NCBI GenBank assembly: GCA_937988735.1
Contig: CALKHQ010000042.1
Location: 1 to 7,613 of the forward strand
Direction of reading: 5' to 3'
Source of the DNA: an uncultured Alphaproteobacteria bacterium
Lineage (GTDB): Bacteria; Pseudomonadota; Alphaproteobacteria; CALKHQ01
Length of the DNA stretch: 7,613 bases
Both the position numbers and the translations under genes were made by a program. The notes under the pieces were generated by a model, which was given only the letters and a program-made list of their open reading frames with translations, made no database searches and was not told where the DNA came from. Below, piece by piece: positions 1 through 6,669 of this stretch. The number at the start of each line of letters is the position of its first letter. The stretch's first letter is position 1.

Positions 1-57
1 GTCCGCCACGCCACGGTGCGCGAAGCCTTCCGGCTGCTGCGCGAACTCGAGGCCTGA
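1..57 (+). CDS. 3' end of a plus-strand gene, possibly CinA-family (nicotinamide-nucleotide amidohydrolase)
   Basis: Frame 1 is open from the window edge to a TGA at 55-57 and encodes only the last 18 residues of a protein, VRHATVREAFRLLRELEA. Seen: an amphipathic, Arg/Leu-rich C-terminal helix. The pattern (VR, an alanine or threonine, then A-x-x-L-L) resembles the closing helix of CinA/PncC proteins, which deamidate nicotinamide mononucleotide. From memory, cinA genes are also often found near the RatA/COQ10-like gene in alphaproteobacteria. Both points are weak: 18 residues cannot establish a family. The gene converges with the regulator gene on the other strand, with only seven bases between the two stop codons. 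Confidence 0.4.
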   Translation, partial: VRHATVREAFRLLRELEA

Positions 58-71
58 GCCGCCCTCAGGCC
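51..71. terminator. Convergent hairpin shared by two gene ends
   Basis: GGCCTGAG (51-58) and CTCAGGCC (64-71) form a perfect 8-bp stem with a 5-base loop, CCGCC. The stem holds the TGA of the plus-strand gene (55-57) and, on the other strand, the TGA of the regulator gene (65-67). Its position between convergent genes fits a bidirectional transcription stop or a 3'-end protecting structure. Neither side has a T-tract, so it is not a canonical intrinsic terminator; the terminator role is inferred from position. Confidence 0.5.
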
Positions 72-778
72 GCCTTCCCCGGCTCCGGTCCGAACAGCCG
101 GAGCAGGTCGCGCGCGGGGTGGCTCCTCCACGACGCGTAGGTGACGCCCAGCCGGGCCCAGTCGTCGATAAGGTCGATGATCTGCGCCGGGTGGGTCATC
201 GGCTTCGGCCGCGCCGCCCGCAGCCGCTCCACCACCTCCAGGTCGCCCAGCTGGGTGGTGTCGTCCAGCAGGTGGTCCACATGGTGCAGCACCTTGCGGC
301 GGTAGGCGAAGGCGGCGACCAGGATCCCGCACACCTCCGCCGCCCCGGCCGGCGTGTCGGTCGCCAGCGAGCAGCGGTCGTAGATCTGGGTGCGGATCGG
401 CCCGAGCAGGGCAACGCAGAAGCGCGGCGGCCCGCCGGTCGCGTCCGTGCGGCCGAAGGCGACCACCTGGGAGGCGAGGAACAGCGCCCGCGGCCCGATC
501 GCGGCCATGATCGCCTCGCTTGCCTGGTAAGGCTCGTAGAGGCGCGGGCGGCTCAGCCGCTGGATGACGACGCCGATGTGGGAAGGCGAATCCTCGATGA
601 CCACGCCGGCCTGGGCGAGCGCGGTCTCGATTGCCCGCAGCGTGCTCGCCCGCGGGTCGCCGATGCCGCGCTCGATGTTGTTGAGGGTGGCGAGCGAGAT
701 GCCGGCGGCGCGGGCCAGGTCGGACTGGCGCGCATTGATCAGCGCCCGCGCCGCGCGGATGTGCGTCGCCGTGAGCAT
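65..778 (-). CDS. XRE-family helix-turn-helix transcriptional regulator with unrecognised C-terminal region
   Basis: This 237-residue protein starts with a Cro/C1-type DNA-binding domain (about residues 5-60). Helix 2 lies around RQSDLARAAG (17-26) and the recognition helix around SLATLNNIERG (28-38), followed by the usual DPRASTLRAIETAL helix. The motif GVVIEDSPSHIGVVIQR (58-74) resembles the end of short XRE repressors, which often stop there. Here another 160 or so residues follow, rich in Ala and Leu and mostly helical by eye, with no enzyme motif, signal peptide or clear membrane segment; I do not recognise this part. The ATG at 778 is preceded by AAAGGG (785-790) six bases upstream, a good ribosome binding site. 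The gene lies 70 bases after the COQ10-like gene on the same strand and appears to have its own promoter with an overlapping inverted repeat, suggesting autoregulation. Its target genes are unknown; control of the PDH cluster is possible but unsupported. Confidence 0.85.
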   Translation of the reverse strand: MLTATHIRAARALINARQSDLARAAGISLATLNNIERGIGDPRASTLRAIETALAQAGVVIEDSPSHIGVVIQRLSRPRLYEPYQASEAIMAAIGPRALFLASQVVAFGRTDATGGPPRFCVALLGPIRTQIYDRCSLATDTPAGAAEVCGILVAAFAYRRKVLHHVDHLLDDTTQLGDLEVVERLRAARPKPMTHPAQIIDLIDDWARLGVTYASWRSHPARDLLRLFGPEPGKAA

Positions 779-801
779 CGGCGGCCCTTTGTCGGCTTCG
801 T

Positions 802-833
802 TTCTGCTGGGCTAGGGATAATGCCTAACAGAA
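802..833. promoter_or_regulatory. Imperfect inverted repeat, candidate operator of the XRE regulator
   Basis: Plus-strand arms TTCTGCTGGGC (802-812) and GCCTAACAGAA (823-833) flank a 10-base centre. Nine of eleven arm positions are complementary. Arm centres lie 21 bases apart, about two helical turns, which suits a dimeric helix-turn-helix protein binding one face of the DNA. The repeat covers the proposed -10 box and part of the spacer of the regulator promoter, the place expected for an autorepressor site. That the neighbouring regulator binds here is inference. Confidence 0.5.
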
Positions 834-845
834 GCGCAATGTAAA
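818..845 (-). promoter_or_regulatory. Candidate sigma-70-type promoter of the XRE regulator
   Basis: Read on the minus strand, TTTACA (845-840; five of six match TTGACA) and CATTAT (823-818; four of six match TATAAT) are separated by 16 bases. This is the most AT-rich stretch in the neighbourhood. A start site about seven bases past the -10 would give a leader of roughly 30 bases before the ATG at 778, with the AAAGGG ribosome site inside it. The assignment is by eye. Confidence 0.45.
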
Positions 846-848
846 GGG

Positions 849-1319
849 TTATGCCGAGGATCCGAGGGCGCCCGCCGCTGGATCCGGTGAGCCGTACAGC
901 TGGGCCGCGCGAGCTTCGAAGGCGCGCACCATGCGCCGCACCGCCTCGTGGAAGAACAGGCCGATGATGCCCTGCAGCAGGCGCGAGCGGAATTCGAACT
1001 CGACGTGAAAGTCGATCACGCAGCCGCCGTCGGGGGCCGGCTCGAAAATCCAGTGATTGTTCAGGTACTTGAACGGGCCTTCTGCATAGGTGACATCAAT
1101 CCGGCGCGGCCGGTCCAGCGTCACGCGCGACGTGAAGCGCTCGCGGATCGCCTTGTAGCCGATGGCAAGGTCCGCGACGATCAGCCGGTCGGTCCGCTGC
1201 CGGATTCGCGCCGCGGTGCACCACGGCAGGAAGTGCGGATACTCCTCGACCGCCGCGACCAGATCGAACATCTGCTCCGGCGTGTACGGGACATACCTGC
1301 GTTCAGCGTGGGTCGTCAT
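849..1319 (-). CDS. RatA/COQ10-family START-like (SRPBCC) protein, probable ubiquinone-binding protein
   Basis: The 156-residue product matches the bacterial RatA/COQ10 family of small START-like proteins with a hydrophobic ligand pocket. Family-like features are the N-terminal THAERRYVPYTPEQMFDLV, EYPHFLPWC (26-34), FTSRVTLDRPRRIDV (62-75), GPFKYLNNHW (81-90), FEFRSRLLQ (108-116) and a long C-terminal helix through FHEAVRRMVRAFEARA. Yeast Coq10 binds coenzyme Q and supports respiration; E. coli RatA has been described as a toxin blocking 70S ribosome assembly. The alphaproteobacterial context, behind pdh and lipA, favours the ubiquinone role, and no antitoxin-like partner is adjacent. The frame stays open upstream to a GTG at 1331, four codons earlier; the ATG at 1319 was chosen because family members usually begin M-x-T-H-A-E. 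Neither start has a strong Shine-Dalgarno sequence. The gene follows lipA after 102 bases and is probably the last gene of the operon. Confidence 0.88.
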   Translation of the reverse strand: MTTHAERRYVPYTPEQMFDLVAAVEEYPHFLPWCTAARIRQRTDRLIVADLAIGYKAIRERFTSRVTLDRPRRIDVTYAEGPFKYLNNHWIFEPAPDGGCVIDFHVEFEFRSRLLQGIIGLFFHEAVRRMVRAFEARAAQLYGSPDPAAGALGSSA

Positions 1320-1421
1320 CGCATCGTTCACGGAAGCAAGTTCTGCGCCCCCGCCCCTTCCCGCAGTGATATGGGCCGCATCGGGGCGAGGTGCGCTGAA
1401 AAAATGGTGATGGAACTGCGG

Positions 1422-2417
1422 CTATTGCGCCGGGCTCGCCGTGACGGCACCGGGGGCCTGCGGCGACCGGAGCCCCTTGAGCCAGGCCTCGCGGGCGGCG
1501 CGCAGCCGCCGGAAGTCGTCGCCGGCGTGGTAGGAGCTGCGGGTCAGCGGCGAGGCGGACACCATCAGGAAGCCCTTGGCCCGCGCCTTCTGCGCCATCG
1601 CCTCGAACGCCTCCGGCGTCACGAACCGGTCCACCGCCGCGTGCTTCGGCGTCGGCTGCAGGTACTGGCCGATGGTGAGGAAGTCGATGCCGGCCGACCG
1701 CATGTCGTCCATCACCTGCCCCACTTCCTCGTCCGTCTCGCCGAGGCCGACCATCAGGCCGGACTTGGTGAACATGGATGGATCAAGCTCCTTCACCCGC
1801 TGCAGCAGGCGCAGCGAGTGGAAGTAACGGGCGCCCGGGCGGATCCGCGGGTAGAGCCGCGGCACGGTCTCCAGGTTGTGGTTGAACACGTCCGGCTTCG
1901 CCTCGACCACGATCTCCAGCGCCCCGTCCTTGCGCAGGAAGTCGGGGGTCAGGATCTCGATCGTGGCGTTCGGCGCCTCGCGGCGGATGGCGCGGATGGT
2001 GGCGGCGAAGTGGCGCGCGCCGCCGTCCGGCAGGTCGTCGCGGTCCACCGAGGTGATCACCACGTGCTCGAGCGCGAGCTCGCGCACCGCCCGGCCGACA
2101 TTCAGCGCCTCCAGCGGGTCGAGATGCGCCGGCTTGCCGGTCGCCACGTTGCAGAAGGCGCAGGCGCGGGTGCAGGTGTCGCCCATGATCATCATGGTGG
2201 CGTGGCCCTTCGACCAGCACTCGCCGATGTTCGGGCACGCCGCCTCCTCGCACACCGTGTGCAGGTTGCGCTCGCGGACGATCTTGACGGTGTCCTGGTA
2301 GCCCCTGGACGTCGGCGCCTTGACCCGCAGCCATTTCGGCTTCGGGTGGGCGGTCGGGTTGTCGGGCCGGTGAGCCTTTTCCGGGTGCCGCTGGGCCGGA
2401 TCGATCTTCGCGGTCAT
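1422..2417 (-). CDS. lipA: Lipoyl synthase (radical SAM)
   Basis: LipA inserts two sulfur atoms at C6 and C8 of protein-bound octanoyl chains, making the lipoyl group needed by PdhB and PdhC. The 331-residue protein has the full set of ligands. C56, C61 and C67 (CEEAACPNIGEC) bind the auxiliary 4Fe-4S cluster that is consumed as sulfur donor. C82, C86 and C89 (CTRACAFC) bind the radical SAM cluster. The C-terminal RSSY motif (293-296) supplies the serine ligand of the auxiliary cluster. Other family signatures are TSVDRDDLPDGGA (122-134), FNHNLETVPRLYPRIRPGA (178-196) and GLMVGLGETDEE (220-231). Length is normal. The last ten or so residues are Ala/Pro-rich and probably disordered. It follows lpdA by 78 bases in the same direction, linking cofactor synthesis with its main user. 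An octanoyltransferase gene (lipB) is not in the window. Confidence 0.97.
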   Translation of the reverse strand: MTAKIDPAQRHPEKAHRPDNPTAHPKPKWLRVKAPTSRGYQDTVKIVRERNLHTVCEEAACPNIGECWSKGHATMMIMGDTCTRACAFCNVATGKPAHLDPLEALNVGRAVRELALEHVVITSVDRDDLPDGGARHFAATIRAIRREAPNATIEILTPDFLRKDGALEIVVEAKPDVFNHNLETVPRLYPRIRPGARYFHSLRLLQRVKELDPSMFTKSGLMVGLGETDEEVGQVMDDMRSAGIDFLTIGQYLQPTPKHAAVDRFVTPEAFEAMAQKARAKGFLMVSASPLTRSSYHAGDDFRRLRAAREAWLKGLRSPQAPGAVTASPAQ

Positions 2418-2495
2418 GCCTGTCGGTCGCCTTTCCGCTGGGTTCCGCAGCCGGTGCCCGGAGCCGGGACGTGGCGTGCAGGCTCGGGACGCGGA

Positions 2496-3893
2496 CTAGA
2501 TGTTGAGCACACGGCCATAGGCGTCAAGGACGGCCTCCTTCATCATCTCGCTGAGCGTCGGATGGGGAAAGACCGTGTGCATCAGCTCTTCTTCCGTCGT
2601 CTCCAGGTTCATGGCGACGACGTAGCCCTGGATCAGCTCGGTGACCTCGGCGCCGATCATGTGCGCGCCGAGAAGCTGGCCGGTCTCGGCGTCGAACACC
2701 ACCTTGACCAGCCCGTCCGGCTCGCCGAGGGCGATCGCCTTGCCGTTGCCGATGAAGGGGAAGCGGCCGACGCGGACCTTGCGCCCGCTTTCCTTCGCCT
2801 TCGCTTCGGTCAGCCCGACCGAGGCAATCTGCGGGCTGCAGTAGGTGCAGCCGGGGATCTTCAGCCTGTCGAGCGGGTGCACGCCCGCGACGCCGGCGAT
2901 CGTCTCGACGCAGATGACGCCCTCGTGCTCCGCCTTGTGGGCCAGCATCGGCGGGCCGGCAACATCGCCGATGGCATAGATGCCTTCGACGTTGGTGCGG
3001 CCGTAGCCGTCGGTGACGATGGTGCCGCGCTCGGTCTTCACCCCGAGCGCCTCCAGGCCCAGGTTCTCGATGTTGCCCTGGACGCCGACGGCCGAGATCA
3101 TGCGGTCCGCCTTGATGGTCTGCTCCTTGCCGTCCTTGCCCAGGATGGTGGCGGTGATGCTGTTCGACCCCTTGTCGACCTTGGTCACCTTCGCGTCGGT
3201 GAAGATGCGGATGCCCTGCTTCTCGAAGCGCTTGCGCGCCAGCGCCGCGATCTCCGCATCCTCCGCCGGCAGGATCTGCGGCAGCACCTCGACCACCGTC
3301 ACCTCGGCGCCGAGGGTGCGGTAGAAGGACGCGAACTCGATGCCGATGGCGCCGGAGCCGACCACCAGCAGCGACTTCGGCATCACGTCGGGCACCATCG
3401 CCTCGAAATAGGTCCAGATCAGCTTCTTGTCCGGCTCCATCCCCGGAAGCGCCCGCGGCCGCGCACCGGTCGCGATGATGATGTGCCTGGCGCTGAGGGT
3501 TCCTCCCTGCTCGCCGGAGACCCGCACCTTGCCGACGCCTTCCAGCGTGGCCTCGCCCATCACGACGTCGATCTTGTTCTTCTTCATCAGGAAACCGACG
3601 CCGCTGTTGAGCTGCTTCGCGACGTTGCGCGAGCGCTTCACCACGGCCGCGATGTCGAAGCCGGTCTGCGCGGCGGATAGCCCGTAGTCGGCGGCGTGCT
3701 GCATGTAGTGGTAGATCTCGGCCGACCGGAGCAGCGCCTTGGTCGGGATGCAGCCCCAGTTCAGGCAGATGCCGCCAAGATGGGCGCGCTCCACCACCGC
3801 GGTCTTGAGCTTGAGCTGGGCGGCGCGGATGGCGGCGACATAGCCGCCCGGTCCGCCGCCGATGACCACGACGTCGTAGCTCTTATCGGCCAT
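2496..3893 (-). CDS. lpdA: Dihydrolipoyl dehydrogenase (E3 of pyruvate dehydrogenase)
   Basis: This FAD enzyme reoxidises the dihydrolipoyl arms of the PDH complex and passes electrons to NAD+. In the 465-residue protein, GGGPGGYVA (12-20) is the FAD-binding loop and CLNWGC gives the redox disulfide C43-C48. GSGAIGIE (179-186) is the NAD-binding Rossmann loop, YAIGD (306-310) the second FAD contact, and HPTLSE (444-449) the His-Glu pair from the partner subunit. Length is typical and no key residue is missing. The tryptophan in CLNWGC, where valine is common, is to my knowledge usual for the PDH-linked E3 of alphaproteobacteria. The ATG at 3893 has AAGGGA (3901-3906) seven bases upstream. It lies 32 bases after pdhC, which makes assignment to PDH rather than to 2-oxoglutarate dehydrogenase likely. 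Confidence 0.97.
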   Translation of the reverse strand: MADKSYDVVVIGGGPGGYVAAIRAAQLKLKTAVVERAHLGGICLNWGCIPTKALLRSAEIYHYMQHAADYGLSAAQTGFDIAAVVKRSRNVAKQLNSGVGFLMKKNKIDVVMGEATLEGVGKVRVSGEQGGTLSARHIIIATGARPRALPGMEPDKKLIWTYFEAMVPDVMPKSLLVVGSGAIGIEFASFYRTLGAEVTVVEVLPQILPAEDAEIAALARKRFEKQGIRIFTDAKVTKVDKGSNSITATILGKDGKEQTIKADRMISAVGVQGNIENLGLEALGVKTERGTIVTDGYGRTNVEGIYAIGDVAGPPMLAHKAEHEGVICVETIAGVAGVHPLDRLKIPGCTYCSPQIASVGLTEAKAKESGRKVRVGRFPFIGNGKAIALGEPDGLVKVVFDAETGQLLGAHMIGAEVTELIQGYVVAMNLETTEEELMHTVFPHPTLSEMMKEAVLDAYGRVLNI

Positions 3894-3925
3894 GATTCAA
3901 TCCCTTGCCGCCGGTTCTTCGCGCG

Positions 3926-5257
3926 TCACAGCATCATGGACAGCGGGTTCTCGATCAGCGCCTTGAACGCCTGCATGTACTGGGCGCCCACGGCACCGTC
4001 GACGACGCGATGGTCTACCGAAAGCGTGCACGACATGACGGTGGCGATGGCGAGCGCGCCGTTCTTCACCACCGGCCGCTGTTCCCCGGCGCCGACGGCG
4101 AGGATGCAGCCCTGCGGCGGGTTGATCACCGCCTCGAAGTGCTTCACCCCGAACATGCCGAGGTTGGAGACGGAGAAGGTGCCGCCCTGGTACTCCTCCG
4201 GCGTCAGCTTGCCGTCCCGCGCCTTCTTCGCCAGCACCTTCATCTCCTCGGAGATGGTGGCGAGGCCCTTGGTGTGGGCCGCGCGGATCACCGGCGTGAT
4301 CAGGCCGCCCTCGATCGCGACCGCGACCGAGATGTCGGCGGACCTGTAGCGCTTGGTGCCTTCCTCGCTCCACGACGCATTGGCGGCCGGGACCTTCATC
4401 AGCGCGAGCGCCGCCGCCTTGATGATGAAGTCGTTGACCGAGAGCTTGTAACCGCCTTCCGGCGCCTGGTCGTTCAGGGCCTTGCGCAGCTCCAGCAGCC
4501 TGTCGATCTCGCAGTCCACCGTCAGGTAGAAGTGCGGGACCGTCTGCTTCGCCTCGGTAAGGCGGCGCGCGATCACCTTGCGCATGCTGCTGTGCGGGAT
4601 GAGCTCGAACTCGGGCTCGCCCGCAGCCGGCGCCGGAGCGGCCTTGGCGGGCGCCGCCTTTTCGGCGGCCTTCTCCTTCGACACGTCCGCCGCGGCTGCA
4701 GCCGGCCTGGCGCTGCCGGATGCGAGCGCGGCCTCGATGTCCGCCTTCACCACCCGCCCGTGCGGGCCGCTGCCCCGGATTGCCGTGACGTCGAGCCCGG
4801 CCTGCTTTGCCATCCGCCGGGCAAGCGGGCTGGCAAAGACGCGGCCCTCGCCGTCGCCGGACGGGTGCGGCGCTTCGGCCGCCGCCTGCGGCGCCGCCGC
4901 GGTCTCGGTCTTCGGCGCCGCCGCGGCCACCGGCTCGGCCGCAGCAGCGGGTGCGGCAGCCGGCGCCTTGGCCGCGCCGCCCGCCTCGAAGCCCTCCAGC
5001 GCGGACTCGTCCTCGCCGTCCTCCAGCAGCAGGGCGATCGGCGTGTTCACGGCAACGCCGTCCGTGCCCTCCGCCACCAGGATCTTGCCGAGCCTGCCTT
5101 CGTCGACCGCCTCGACCTCCATCGTCGCCTTGTCGGTCTCGATCTCGGCGATGACGTCGCCGGCACTGACCGTATCGCCGGCGGACTTGTGCCATTTCGC
5201 GAGCTTGCCCTCGGTCATCGTGGGCGACAGCGCCGGCATCAGAACGGGGATCGGCAT
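3926..5257 (-). CDS. pdhC: Dihydrolipoamide acetyltransferase (E2 of pyruvate dehydrogenase)
   Basis: E2 is the core of the PDH complex: it takes the acetyl group from E1 on a swinging lipoyl arm and transfers it to CoA. The 443-residue protein has one N-terminal lipoyl domain (1-77) with the modified lysine K43 in ETDKATMEV. Then comes an Ala/Pro/Glu linker, a peripheral-subunit-binding domain (about 138-175, VFASPLARRMAKQAGLDV to GRVVKADIEA), a second Ala/Lys/Pro linker (about 180-213) and the catalytic domain (about 217-443). The acetyltransferase motif DHRVVDG (415-421) gives H416 and D420. The flexible linkers are normal for E2. The ATG at 5257 has GGAG nine bases upstream, and the pdhB stop lies 16 bases before it, so the two are probably translated from one message. 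The first 88 codons are nearly identical in DNA to the start of pdhB. Confidence 0.97.
   Translation of the reverse strand: MPIPVLMPALSPTMTEGKLAKWHKSAGDTVSAGDVIAEIETDKATMEVEAVDEGRLGKILVAEGTDGVAVNTPIALLLEDGEDESALEGFEAGGAAKAPAAAPAAAAEPVAAAAPKTETAAAPQAAAEAPHPSGDGEGRVFASPLARRMAKQAGLDVTAIRGSGPHGRVVKADIEAALASGSARPAAAAADVSKEKAAEKAAPAKAAPAPAAGEPEFELIPHSSMRKVIARRLTEAKQTVPHFYLTVDCEIDRLLELRKALNDQAPEGGYKLSVNDFIIKAAALALMKVPAANASWSEEGTKRYRSADISVAVAIEGGLITPVIRAAHTKGLATISEEMKVLAKKARDGKLTPEEYQGGTFSVSNLGMFGVKHFEAVINPPQGCILAVGAGEQRPVVKNGALAIATVMSCTLSVDHRVVDGAVGAQYMQAFKALIENPLSMML
4996..5257 (-). repeat. Direct repeat copy 1: lipoyl-domain coding DNA of pdhC
   Basis: This segment aligns without gaps to 6395-6656 at a constant offset of 1399 bases, beginning at both ATG codons. 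By hand count 225 of 262 bases match (about 86 percent). Identity is uneven: 4996-5047 (52 bases) is identical, 5100-5164 has one mismatch in 65, and the differences cluster at 5048-5099 and 5165-5250. It encodes residues 1-88 including the lipoyl domain. Confidence 0.9.
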
Positions 5258-5273
5258 GCGCGGATACTCCGGG

Positions 5274-6656
5274 TCAGCGGTAGCAGACGGCCTTGGCCGC
5301 GGCCACGATGTCGTCGGTCTGCGGCAGCGCCAGCTTCTCCAGGTTGGCGGCGTAGGGCAGCGGCACGTCCTTGCCGGTCACGCGGGTGACGGGCGCGTCG
5401 AGATAGTCGAACGCATGCTCCATCATCACCGCGGCGAGCTCGGAGCCGATGCCGGCGAACGGCCACCCCTCCTCCACGGTAACCAGGCGGTTGGTCCGCT
5501 TCACCGAGCCGACGATGGTCTCGGTGTCAAGCGGGCGGAGCGTCCGGAGGTCGATCACCTCGGCGTCGATCCCCTCCTCCGCGAGCTTCGCGGCCGCCTC
5601 CAGCGCCCGCTCGCACACCAGCGAGAAGGCGGTGATGGTGACGTCGCGGCCGGGCTTGAGGATACGCGCCTTGCCGATCGGTGCGACATAGTCGGGGTCG
5701 GTCGGCACGTCGTCATGGGTGCGGCCGTAGAGGATCTCGTTCTCGAGGAAGATCACCGGGTTGGGATCGCGGATCGCGGCCTTGAGCAGCGCCTTGCTGT
5801 CGCCGGCGCTGTAGGGCGCGATCACGATCAGGCCCGGCACGTGGGCGTACCAGCTCGCATAGCACTGAGAGTGCTGGGCTGCCACGCGGGAGGCGGCGCC
5901 GTTCGGCCCGCGGAACACGATCGGGCTCTCCATCTGGCCGCCGGACATGTAGCGGGTCTTGGCTGCCGAGTTGATGATCTGGTCCATCGCCTGCATGGCG
6001 AAGTTGAAGGTCATGAACTCGATGATCGGCCGCAGCCCGCCGAAGGCCGCGCCGACGCCGAGGCCGGCGAAGCCGTGCTCGGTGATCGGGGTGTCGATCA
6101 CCCGCTTCGGGCCGAACTCCTCGAGCAGCCCCTGGCTGACCTTGTAGGCGCCCTGGTACTCCGCAACCTCCTCGCCCATCAGGAAGACGCGCTCGTCGCG
6201 GCGCATCTCCTCCGCCATGGCGTCGCGCAGGGCCTCGCGCACCGTCTTGCTGACGGTCTCGCCGGTGTACTCCGGCTGGACGGGGGCCGGCGCCTTCGGC
6301 TCGGCGGCCGGGCGCGTCGCCGCCTCCGCCTCCTTCTTCGCGGCCTGCGGCGGCGGCGCCGGCTCTGCCGCCGGCTTCGCCGCGCCGGCGCCGGCCAGCG
6401 CGGACTCGTCCTCGCCGTCCTCCAGCAGCAGGGCGATCGGCGTGTTGACCGCCACCTCGTCCGTACCCTCCGGGATCAGAATCTTGCCGAGCGTCCCCTC
6501 GTCGACCGCCTCGACCTCCATCGTCGCCTTGTCCGTCTCGATCTCGGCGATGACGTCGCCGGCGCTCACCGTGTCGCCTTCGGCTTTCAGCCACCGGGCG
6601 AGCTTCCCTTCGGTCATGGTCGGCGACAGCGCCGGCATCAGGATTTCAATCGGCAT
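5274..6656 (-). CDS. pdhB: Pyruvate dehydrogenase E1 beta subunit with N-terminal lipoyl domain
   Basis: With PdhA it forms the thiamin-diphosphate-dependent E1 that decarboxylates pyruvate and acetylates a lipoyl group. The 460-residue protein is longer than the usual E1 beta (about 325-330) because it carries a lipoyl domain (1-77, K43 in ETDKATMEV) and an Ala/Pro/Glu linker (about 85-128). The E1 beta part (about 130-460) shows TVREALRDAMAEEM (137-151), FLMGEEVAEYQGAYKVS (158-174) with cofactor-contacting glutamates, and DTPITEHGFAGLGVGAA (188-204). Next come the RGPNG and QHSQ region and the C-terminal EEGWPFAGIGSE segment. The frame stays open upstream to 6725, but the ATG at 6656 gives MPIEILMPALSP, the normal start of a lipoyl domain, and lines up exactly with the pdhC start. 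GAGGA lies ten bases before it. Lipoylated E1 beta is known from alphaproteobacteria such as Zymomonas and Sinorhizobium. Confidence 0.97.
   Translation of the reverse strand: MPIEILMPALSPTMTEGKLARWLKAEGDTVSAGDVIAEIETDKATMEVEAVDEGTLGKILIPEGTDEVAVNTPIALLLEDGEDESALAGAGAAKPAAEPAPPPQAAKKEAEAATRPAAEPKAPAPVQPEYTGETVSKTVREALRDAMAEEMRRDERVFLMGEEVAEYQGAYKVSQGLLEEFGPKRVIDTPITEHGFAGLGVGAAFGGLRPIIEFMTFNFAMQAMDQIINSAAKTRYMSGGQMESPIVFRGPNGAASRVAAQHSQCYASWYAHVPGLIVIAPYSAGDSKALLKAAIRDPNPVIFLENEILYGRTHDDVPTDPDYVAPIGKARILKPGRDVTITAFSLVCERALEAAAKLAEEGIDAEVIDLRTLRPLDTETIVGSVKRTNRLVTVEEGWPFAGIGSELAAVMMEHAFDYLDAPVTRVTGKDVPLPYAANLEKLALPQTDDIVAAAKAVCYR
6395..6656 (-). repeat. Direct repeat copy 2: lipoyl-domain coding DNA of pdhB
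   Basis: Partner of 4996-5257. It encodes residues 1-88 of PdhB. Many differences between the copies change the amino acid or sit in the less conserved stretches, for example residues 21-27 and 62-69, while the block around lipoyl lysine 43 is almost invariant at DNA level. The similarity ends as the Ala/Pro linkers begin. Confidence 0.9.
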
Positions 6657-6669
6657 CTGTGGAGGGTCC

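Noticed and set aside
849..1319. Reading the RatA-family gene as a toxin of a toxin-antitoxin pair
   Set aside because: No small partner gene adjoins it; the next gene is a 237-residue regulator behind its own promoter, and the protein sequence and pdh-lipA context fit the COQ10-like group.
1399..1440. T6 run (minus strand) after lipA as an intrinsic terminator
   Set aside because: Only a 4-bp stem (CGGC/GCCG) is present, ending about 14 bases before the T run, too weak and too far for a terminator.
2418..2495. GC-rich inverted repeat in the lpdA-lipA gap as a regulatory hairpin
   Set aside because: The best pairing, CCCGG with CCGGG, leaves a 2-base loop and no T-tract; it is not distinguishable from chance at this GC content.
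948..3680. Very long open frame on the plus strand, opposite ratA, lipA and lpdA
   Set aside because: The translation is Arg/His/Leu/Asp-rich without domains, typical of the antisense of high-GC genes. The opposite strand encodes three fully recognisable enzymes with all their active-site motifs.
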